Below are positions 4,861-8,696 of a stretch of DNA of 8,696 bases, in pieces. Each line of letters begins with the position of its first letter. The stretch's first letter is position 1. The DNA lies in assembly GCF_031082345.1 (NCBI RefSeq), contig NZ_JAVHLH010000114.1:1-8696 (forward strand), written 5' to 3'. The position numbers were made by a program, and so were the translations under genes. The notes below the pieces were generated by a model. That model worked only from the letters and a program-made list of their open reading frames with translations. It was not told the DNA's origin and did no database searches. The stretch comes from Brevundimonas sp. (lineage in GTDB: Bacteria > Pseudomonadota > Alphaproteobacteria > Caulobacterales > Caulobacteraceae).

Positions 4861-6793
4861 CGTAGCGGTTCAGGAAGGCCAGATAGGCCTCCTGGGCCGT
4901 GATCCGGTTCTCCCGGCGCCGGAAGCCGTGGCCCTCGTCGGGGAACAGCACGTATTCGACCGGCACATTGTTGGCCCGGACGGCCGCGACGATCTCCTCG
5001 CTCTCGATCGGCAGCACCCGCGGATCGTTGGCGCCCTGCACCACCAGCATCGGCCGGCGGATGTTCGAGGCGTGGAACAGCGGCGAGATGCGGCGATGCC
5101 GCTCGGCGTCCGTCGCCGGATCGCCCATCTCGTCGAACAGGGCGTCCTTCTGGGCGCCCCACCAGGCCGGGATCGACTCCAGCGTCCGCACCCAGTTGGT
5201 CACGCCATAGATGTTGATGCCCGCGTCGAACGCCTCCGGATGGAAGGCCAGAGCCGCCGCCGTCAGGAAGCCGCCGTACGAGCCGCCCATCACCGCCACC
5301 TGGTCGTCCGCCACCCAGTCCTGCTGACGCAGCCACTGTCCCGCATCGACGATGTCCTGCAGGTCAGCCTCGCCGTGGGCCCGGTCGTCCATGTGGAAGA
5401 AGGTCTTGCCGTAGCCGGACGAGCCGCGATTGTTGGCCGCCAGCACGGCGTAGCCGTGATTGACCAGATGCTGGACCTGGGCCGAGTAGCCGCGGGTGCT
5501 CTGCCCGCCGGGGCCGCCGTGGACCATGACGATCGCCGGCGCCGGATTGGCCGCCGAGGCGCCCTTCGGGCGATACAGCACGCCGGGAATGATCGTCCCG
5601 TCCGATGCTGCGTAACGGATGACGACGGACTCGACCAGGTCGGCCTCGTTGATCGCGGGGCTGAGCGCGGTCAGCAGCCGCCGCGCCTGTCCGGTGGCGA
5701 GGTCGGCGGTCCAGACGTCGTTCGGCGAGGTGTCGGACGAGACGGTGAAGGCGATGCGGGTCTCGTCGGCGTTGTAGCGCACCTGGCCGATGTCGCCCCC
5801 GGGCATCCCGGTCAGCCGCACCGGCCGTCCCGTCGTGGTGTCCAGCAGGGTCAGTTCGGTCGAGGCGTCGGCGTTCAGCGCCGAGACGCGATACCGACCG
5901 GAGGGCGAATAGCTGACGAACTCCACGTCCCAGTCGGCCTGAATCAGCGGCGCCTTCTCGCCGGTCGCCAGATCATGGGTCCAGGCCTGCCAGAACTCGC
6001 CATGCGCATTGGTGCCGTAGACCAGCCGCCGGCTGTCGGGCGTGAAGGCGTAGGTGGCGTGGGCCACCTCGCCCTCGTGGGCGGTGACGAGGCGCGGCTC
6101 GCGGTCGCCCTGCAGATCGACCAGATAGACGTCGCTGTCCGCGCTGGTGACCGGCTTGTCGATGGCCAGCCAGCGCCCGTCGGGCGAGACGTCGGCGATC
6201 AAGACGCCGGGGTTCTCGAAAATCAGCCGGCCTTCATAGGTGTCGGCGTCATAGGCGTAGAGGTCGAACACCTCCGGATCGCGGGCGTTCGAGGTGATCC
6301 AGAAGGTGTCCCGCGCCGCGTTCCAGCCCAGCAGGTCCGCCTTGACGGTCTCGCCGGGGGTCAGGTCGCGGACCGTGCCGTCCAGTTCGCGAACGTAGAC
6401 GTGGGTCAGTTCGCTCCCGCCCCCGCCGCTGTCGGCGGTCAGCAGCACGCGGCCGTTCTCCGGGAAATAGCTCTCGGCGAAGGTCGCAACCGTAGTCGAG
6501 GCGCTGAGCGGAACCGGCTCGCCTCCGTCGATCGGCAGGGCGTAGGCGTTGAACACCCCGGTCTGGTCGCTGGAGATCAGGACCGAGCGGCCGTCGGGCG
6601 AGAAGCCCAGTCCGGCGGGGCTGGACATGCCGTAGCTGCGGGTCTGGTAGAATTCCGCGGCGCTGTAGGTGCGCGGCGCCTCGGGCGTCGGCGCGGCCTG
6701 GACAGCCGGTTCGGCCCAAACCGGCGTGGCGGCCAGCGGCGCGGCCAGGACGAGCGTCAGGATCGACGCCATGCAGGCGTTGGTGGATTTCAT
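4850..6793 (-). CDS. Exported S9-family prolyl oligopeptidase-like serine peptidase
   Basis: A 647-aa secreted or periplasmic peptidase that probably cleaves short peptides. Residues 1-27 form a Sec signal peptide with a basic start, hydrophobic core and an A-x-A-type site after VWA (residue 27). Residues ~55-385 make a beta-propeller of WD40/TolB-like blades, with repeated FSPDGR, VSPDGR, FTPDSR and YSPSGR turns. The C-terminal alpha/beta hydrolase domain (about 390-647) holds HGGPGG (425-430, oxyanion region) and the triad Ser505 in GGSYGGF, Asp590 in GANDPRV and His622 in DEGHGF. All catalytic residues are present, so it should be active. The ATG at 6793 has a good AGGGG ribosome-binding site 6 nt upstream. 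It resembles the acylaminoacyl-peptidase/DPP group, but which dipeptide or acyl group it prefers is not predictable. It is convergent with the thioesterase gene and 99 nt downstream of the hemerythrin gene. Confidence 0.95.
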   Translation of the reverse strand: MKSTNACMASILTLVLAAPLAATPVWAEPAVQAAPTPEAPRTYSAAEFYQTRSYGMSSPAGLGFSPDGRSVLISSDQTGVFNAYALPIDGGEPVPLSASTTVATFAESYFPENGRVLLTADSGGGGSELTHVYVRELDGTVRDLTPGETVKADLLGWNAARDTFWITSNARDPEVFDLYAYDADTYEGRLIFENPGVLIADVSPDGRWLAIDKPVTSADSDVYLVDLQGDREPRLVTAHEGEVAHATYAFTPDSRRLVYGTNAHGEFWQAWTHDLATGEKAPLIQADWDVEFVSYSPSGRYRVSALNADASTELTLLDTTTGRPVRLTGMPGGDIGQVRYNADETRIAFTVSSDTSPNDVWTADLATGQARRLLTALSPAINEADLVESVVIRYAASDGTIIPGVLYRPKGASAANPAPAIVMVHGGPGGQSTRGYSAQVQHLVNHGYAVLAANNRGSSGYGKTFFHMDDRAHGEADLQDIVDAGQWLRQQDWVADDQVAVMGGSYGGFLTAAALAFHPEAFDAGINIYGVTNWVRTLESIPAWWGAQKDALFDEMGDPATDAERHRRISPLFHASNIRRPMLVVQGANDPRVLPIESEEIVAAVRANNVPVEYVLFPDEGHGFRRRENRITAQEAYLAFLNRYVRK

Positions 6794-6892
6794 CGGGAGC
6801 CCCTGTTGATCGAAGATGGTGATCGTCAGAGGGGTCAGGGGATCATTTCAGATGCGATCTGTCGCCGAATTAACCTCGGCGGCGTCCTGGCC
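6794..6892 (-). promoter_or_regulatory. Leader/intergenic region before the S9 peptidase gene
   Basis: This 99-nt gap contains the AGGGG ribosome-binding site (6800-6804). It also has a direct pair GTCAGAGGG/GTCAGGGGA (6825-6842, plus-strand sense) and a small palindrome CAGAT-GCG-ATCTG (6849-6861). No good -35/-10 pair is visible, so a separate promoter for the peptidase is only possible. Readthrough from the mnmA-hemerythrin unit is the alternative. No terminator is seen after the hemerythrin stop. Confidence 0.3.
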
Positions 6893-7474
6893 TCATTCCA
6901 GCGGATCGCCGCGCAGCGCGATCAGCGGAATGACGATGTCTTCCTCGTCGTAGAGGTGACGGGCCAGCTGGGGCCCCGCCAGATCAAGGACTTCGGCCAG
7001 CCGTTCCACCCGGTCGCCGGCGTCCGTCGCCCGGCCCGCCACAGCCTCGTGAAGGGCCCGGCCCGTCCGGACCATGGCCTCGATGTGGGCGTGGATGGCG
7101 TCGTGGTCGCGGTCCAGCAGTTCGATGCCTGCGGCGATCCGCGGCTCCAGCTGCCGGAGCGCCGGGAAATAGTGTCCGCTCTCGATCCGGTGATGGCCGT
7201 CGAGGTGCTGCAGGAACTGCTGCAGCGCCGGGATCAGGGCGCGGTGCAGGGTGGACGCGTCGACGGCCCCGGCTCGCCACGCCTCGATCATGGCCCCCAT
7301 TTCGGCCTGATGGGCGCGAAAGCCGCCGTGCATGTGCAGCCACCGTCGGGCCGTCGGGTGCAGCCCGTCGGTCGTCCAGCGCTCGCGGGGGAAGGCCTCA
7401 CGGAGGTACAGGCAGTCGGACGGCAGGCCGACCCGCGACGCAAGCGCCAGCGGATCGTCCGGCGCTTCAGACAA
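6893..7474 (-). CDS. Hemerythrin-domain (HHE) protein
   Basis: A 193-aa cytoplasmic protein with a four-helix HHE-type hemerythrin fold, a family that binds a diiron centre and handles oxygen, nitric oxide or iron. Candidate ligands, numbered from the TTG start, are H49 (MHGGFR), H94/H95 and E98 in [15 protein letters not shown]124 and H128 in [10 protein letters not shown], and H173 with D176/E177/E178 in [13 protein letters not shown]. Start choice: the frame stays open upstream into mnmA, but the earlier in-frame starts lie inside that gene and give a Pro/Arg-rich non-protein-like leader. TTG at 7474 gives the plausible N-terminus [16 protein letters not shown] and overlaps the mnmA stop by 8 nt; the next ATG (M48) would cut off sequence that still looks coding. 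The TTG has no clear Shine-Dalgarno, so translational coupling to mnmA is likely. Family is firm, start moderate, exact role unknown. Confidence 0.83.
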   Translation of the reverse strand: MSEAPDDPLALASRVGLPSDCLYLREAFPRERWTTDGLHPTARRWLHMHGGFRAHQAEMGAMIEAWRAGAVDASTLHRALIPALQQFLQHLDGHHRIESGHYFPALRQLEPRIAAGIELLDRDHDAIHAHIEAMVRTGRALHEAVAGRATDAGDRVERLAEVLDLAGPQLARHLYDEEDIVIPLIALRGDPLE

Positions 7475-8666
7475 CGGCGGTGGTGGTCTGGATGAAGCCG
7501 CCGCCCAGCAACCGGTCGGGATCCGCCGGATCATAGAGGGCGCAGGCCTGGCCCGGGGCCACGCCTTCCTCGCCCGTCTCGAACGCCACCGACACGGCGC
7601 CATCCGCCATCGACAGGCGGGCCGGCGAGGGCGGGCGGGTCGAGCGGACGCGAGCCAGCACCGGTGCTCCGGCCGCGGCCGCCGCCTCGATGGAGGGCTC
7701 GTCGCCGAGCCAGTTGGTCTCGTCGAGGGTCAGGGCGGCCGTCAGCAGGGCTTCGCGGGGGCCGACGATGACGTGACGCCGGGCCGGATCCAGCTTCGTC
7801 ACGAACAGCGGCTCGCCCACGGCGACGTTGAGGCCGCGCCGCTGCCCGATGGTGTAGTCGGTGATCCCCGAATGCGATCCCAGCACGCGACCGTCCATGT
7901 GCACGATCTCGCCCGCCTCCCGGCCTTGCGGGCGCAGCTTGTCGATCAGGGTGCGATAGTCGCCGTTGGGCACGAAACAGATATCCTGGCTGTCCGGCTT
8001 GGCCGCGATCCGCAGGCCCAGCTCGGCCGCCACGCCGCGCACCTGCGGTTTCTCCAGATCGGCCAAGGGGAAGCGCAGATAGTCCAGCTGATCGGCGGTG
8101 GTGGCGAACAGGAAGTAGGACTGGTCGCGCGAGTGATCGACCGCCTTGCGCATCTGCGGCCGGCCGTCGACGACCGAGCGTCTCACATAGTGGCCCGTCG
8201 CCATCGCCTCGGCCCCGAGGTCGCGGGCGACGTCGAGCAGGTCGCGGAACTTGACCGTCTGGTTGCAGCGAATGCACGGCACCGGCGTCTGGCCGGCCAG
8301 ATAGGAGTCCGCAAACTGATCGATCACCGCATCGCGGAAGCGGCTCTCGTAGTCGAGCACATAGTGCGGGATGCCCAGCATCTCGGCCGCCAGCCGCGCG
8401 TCATGGATGTCCTGGCCCGCGCAGCAGGCGCCCTTCTTCTTGAGCGCCGCCCCGTGATCGTAGAGCTGCAACGTCACGCCGACGACATCGTAGCCCGCCT
8501 TGTGCAGCAAGGCCGCCACCACGGTGGAATCCACACCGCCCGACATGGCCGCCACCACGCGCGATCCAACCGGCAGGCCGACCGCCGCGCGCGCAGCCTC
8601 GATCGCCGCATCCATGTCGGCGCGGGCGATGGTCGGAACCGGGCAGATGTCCTCGGCGAGCGTCAT
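7467..8666 (-). CDS. mnmA: tRNA-specific 2-thiouridylase MnmA
   Basis: MnmA thiolates position 2 of the wobble uridine (U34) in Lys, Glu and Gln tRNAs, using ATP and persulfide sulfur delivered from a cysteine desulfurase. The product is 399 aa, somewhat longer than E. coli MnmA. The PP-loop nucleotide motif SGGVDS is at 42-47. The two catalytic cysteines are C134 in the CNQTVKF motif (with C131 nearby in CIRCN) and C230 in SQDICFV. TGHYVRR (157-163) and [21 protein letters not shown] (271-291) are the usual tRNA-recognition landmarks, and the C-terminal beta-barrel ends with [12 protein letters not shown]. The N-terminus extends ~35 residues before the PP-loop, and an alternative ATG exists at 8615. 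No Shine-Dalgarno is visible before 8666, but a -10-like sequence lies close by. It heads a two-gene overlapping unit with the hemerythrin gene. Confidence 0.97.
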   Translation of the reverse strand: MTLAEDICPVPTIARADMDAAIEAARAAVGLPVGSRVVAAMSGGVDSTVVAALLHKAGYDVVGVTLQLYDHGAALKKKGACCAGQDIHDARLAAEMLGIPHYVLDYESRFRDAVIDQFADSYLAGQTPVPCIRCNQTVKFRDLLDVARDLGAEAMATGHYVRRSVVDGRPQMRKAVDHSRDQSYFLFATTADQLDYLRFPLADLEKPQVRGVAAELGLRIAAKPDSQDICFVPNGDYRTLIDKLRPQGREAGEIVHMDGRVLGSHSGITDYTIGQRRGLNVAVGEPLFVTKLDPARRHVIVGPREALLTAALTLDETNWLGDEPSIEAAAAAGAPVLARVRSTRPPSPARLSMADGAVSVAFETGEEGVAPGQACALYDPADPDRLLGGGFIQTTTAVV

Positions 8667-8673
8667 GGCGCGC

Positions 8674-8681
8674 TATCTAGT
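8674..8681 (-). promoter_or_regulatory. Candidate -10 element of mnmA
   Basis: ACTAGATA on the minus strand matches GCTANAWC at 5 of 7 informative bases. Initiation 6-8 nt downstream would place the RNA 5' end at or just before the mnmA ATG, giving a leaderless or nearly leaderless message. That fits the absence of a Shine-Dalgarno. The -35 region falls at the window edge and cannot be judged. Confidence 0.3.
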
Positions 8682-8696
8682 GCGAAAGACGCGCGA

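Noticed and set aside
4928..7495. Plus-strand open frame of 855 codons
   Set aside because: It runs antisense to the S9 peptidase and hemerythrin genes. It is rich in Arg, Gly, Val and Asp and has no family motif; it is a codon-bias artefact.
7475..7603. N-terminal extension of the hemerythrin frame into mnmA
   Set aside because: The extra 43 residues are Arg/Pro/Ala-rich and encoded entirely within conserved mnmA sequence, so they are a frame shadow.
1..8696. Defence, phage, CRISPR, secondary-metabolite or other novel multi-gene system
   Set aside because: All recognisable genes are common metabolic, repair, regulatory or tRNA-modification families, with no integrase, transposase, repeat-spacer array or toxin-antitoxin pair. 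The evidence supports an ordinary chromosomal region.

Overview
The window is a compact, very GC-rich bacterial chromosome segment with eight protein-coding genes, seven on the minus strand and one on the plus strand. GC-rich third positions, an S9 peptidase with a Sec signal, an HxlR regulator with a Cys-rich tail, a double-hotdog thioesterase and REP-like palindromic intergenic DNA suggest an alphaproteobacterium. Caulobacterales (Brevundimonas or Caulobacter type) is my best guess, inferred from protein and promoter style and not tested. I see no phage, transposase, CRISPR, rRNA or tRNA, and no defence system. This looks like ordinary housekeeping and accessory metabolism, and I found no convincing new multi-gene system.

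Layout, left to right. Positions 1-576 hold the N-terminal part of an exported Gly/Tyr-rich hypothetical protein that runs off the left edge. At 626-1111 is msrB (methionine-R-sulfoxide reductase). Positions 1151-1300 form a ~145-bp imperfect palindrome that looks like a dispersed repeat. A minus-strand cluster follows, read from 3832 down to 1319: an HxlR-type regulator, a glutathione S-transferase-like protein 3 nt downstream of it, then an acetyl-CoA acetyltransferase 75 nt further on. The regulator is preceded by a perfect TTGGCAA-N5-TTGCCAA inverted repeat that overlaps a plausible promoter, so the cluster is probably autoregulated. Divergent from it is a plus-strand acyl-CoA thioesterase-like gene (4015-4860) whose leader carries a strong hairpin. 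Its 3' end overlaps by 11 bp the 3' end of a convergent secreted S9 prolyl-oligopeptidase-like gene (4850-6793). At the right, mnmA (tRNA 2-thiouridylase, 7467-8666) is followed by a hemerythrin-domain gene (6893-7474) that appears to start at a TTG overlapping the mnmA stop.

How the genes may work together (inference). HxlR, GST and thiolase probably form one regulated unit handling an electrophile or an acyl/CoA compound, and the adjacent thioesterase may share the regulatory region. MsrB and the thiol-rich regulator fit an oxidative or electrophile stress theme. MnmA and hemerythrin are probably co-transcribed and translationally coupled. The very long plus-strand open frames opposite these genes are GC-codon-bias shadows.
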